The notes under the pieces: model-generated
Database searches by the model: none
What the model was told of the DNA's origin: nothing
The model's input: the letters and a program-made list of their open reading frames with translations, nothing else
Program-made: the position numbers and the translations under genes
From: Saccharibacillus sp. JS10
Lineage (GTDB): Bacteria; Bacillota; Bacilli; Paenibacillales; Paenibacillaceae
Direction: 5' to 3'
DNA: 64,000 bases
Assembly (NCBI RefSeq): GCF_024436065.1
Contig: NZ_JANFNS010000002.1
Location: forward strand, 620,001 to 684,000
Shown here: positions 63,905-64,000 of the stretch, piece by piece
Position numbering within the stretch: position 1 is the first letter of the stretch
How the letters are laid out: each line of letters opens with the position of its first letter

Positions 63905-64000
63905 ATGGGAAATCTATTAAAAAACACGAAGTGGGAGCTTACGTTTTACTTTTTGCTAAGCGGCGGGATTCTCGCCGCTTTACTGTATTGGTTGAGCTTA
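63905..64000 (+). CDS. Start of a membrane protein, probably the LiaS-type sensor kinase (partial)
   Basis: ATG 63905 opens a frame that runs off the window after 32 codons, beginning MGNLLKNTKWELTFYFLLSG with a first membrane helix. LiaS histidine kinases usually follow LiaF, so this is the likely identity. The kinase domain is not visible. Confidence 0.6.
   Translation, partial: MGNLLKNTKWELTFYFLLSGGILAALLYWLSL

Overview
The window looks like chromosomal DNA of a Paenibacillaceae bacterium (Paenibacillus or a close relative). The evidence is Firmicute ribosome binding sites with frequent GTG and TTG starts, T-box and SAM-I leaders, a Spo0E-family phosphatase, an SLH-anchored surface protein, MutS2, and a pheST-zapA-mutS2-DUF350 order that recalls Bacillus. 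Base composition is close to balanced. I see no phage, insertion sequence, CRISPR array or plasmid function; nearly everything is core or lineage-level chromosome.

Layout. 1-3.8 kb: end of an unknown gene, an aldo/keto reductase, leuB, a 2-Cys peroxiredoxin under a Fur/PerR-like box, and a small zinc-ribbon-like protein. 3.9-9.8 kb: one MoxR ATPase followed by two tandem DUF58 plus membrane-protein pairs. 9.9-14.6 kb: a 1575-residue exported SLH protein with phage tail-collar and InlB-type repeats. 15-17.6 kb: a GGDEF-EAL protein and tRNA-Pro and tRNA-Gly. 17.7-22.6 kb: a sucrose PTS, sucrose-6-phosphate hydrolase and LacI-type repressor regulon with three identical operators. 22.7-25.3 kb: an ABC-F ribosome protection gene behind a long leader with a tiny upstream ORF and a switchable terminator. 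25.3-36.4 kb: T-box-pheST, a giant ZapA fused to a coiled coil, a diguanylate cyclase, mutS2 and DUF350. 36.9-38.9 kb: AlaR/AlaT-like regulator and aminotransferase, and Spo0E. 39.1-42.7 kb: lipoprotein, corrinoid adenosyltransferase, RluA, ArsC-like protein and 5'-3' exonuclease. 43.3-47.5 kb: phosphodiester glycosidase, MOSC, HRDC and CorA proteins. 48.2-52 kb: SAM-I riboswitch and metA-metI-metC. 52.1-53.8 kb: DUF1304 and mqnC. 53.9-57 kb: Fur-controlled iron-siderophore ABC uptake. 57-62.1 kb: S9 peptidase, HAD phosphatase and T-box-thrS. 62.3-64 kb: a LiaF-like envelope stress protein and the start of a following membrane protein, probably the LiaS kinase.

Working together: metA, metI and metC form a SAM-repressed methionine pathway (acetyl-homoserine type, from Glu111 in MetA). 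scrR, scrB and scrA form a sucrose unit. The FecCD permeases and binding protein form one iron uptake unit whose ATPase is not in view. Two T-box leaders gate phenylalanyl- and threonyl-tRNA synthetases.

The items I find most worth following are: (1) the ABC-F leader, where a 9-codon ORF ending MTTNVRI precedes mutually exclusive antiterminator and terminator pairings; (2) the ZapA protein carrying about 900 residues of proline-free coiled coil; and (3) three intergenic imperfect palindromes that share a modular architecture but have different, internally complementary arms.
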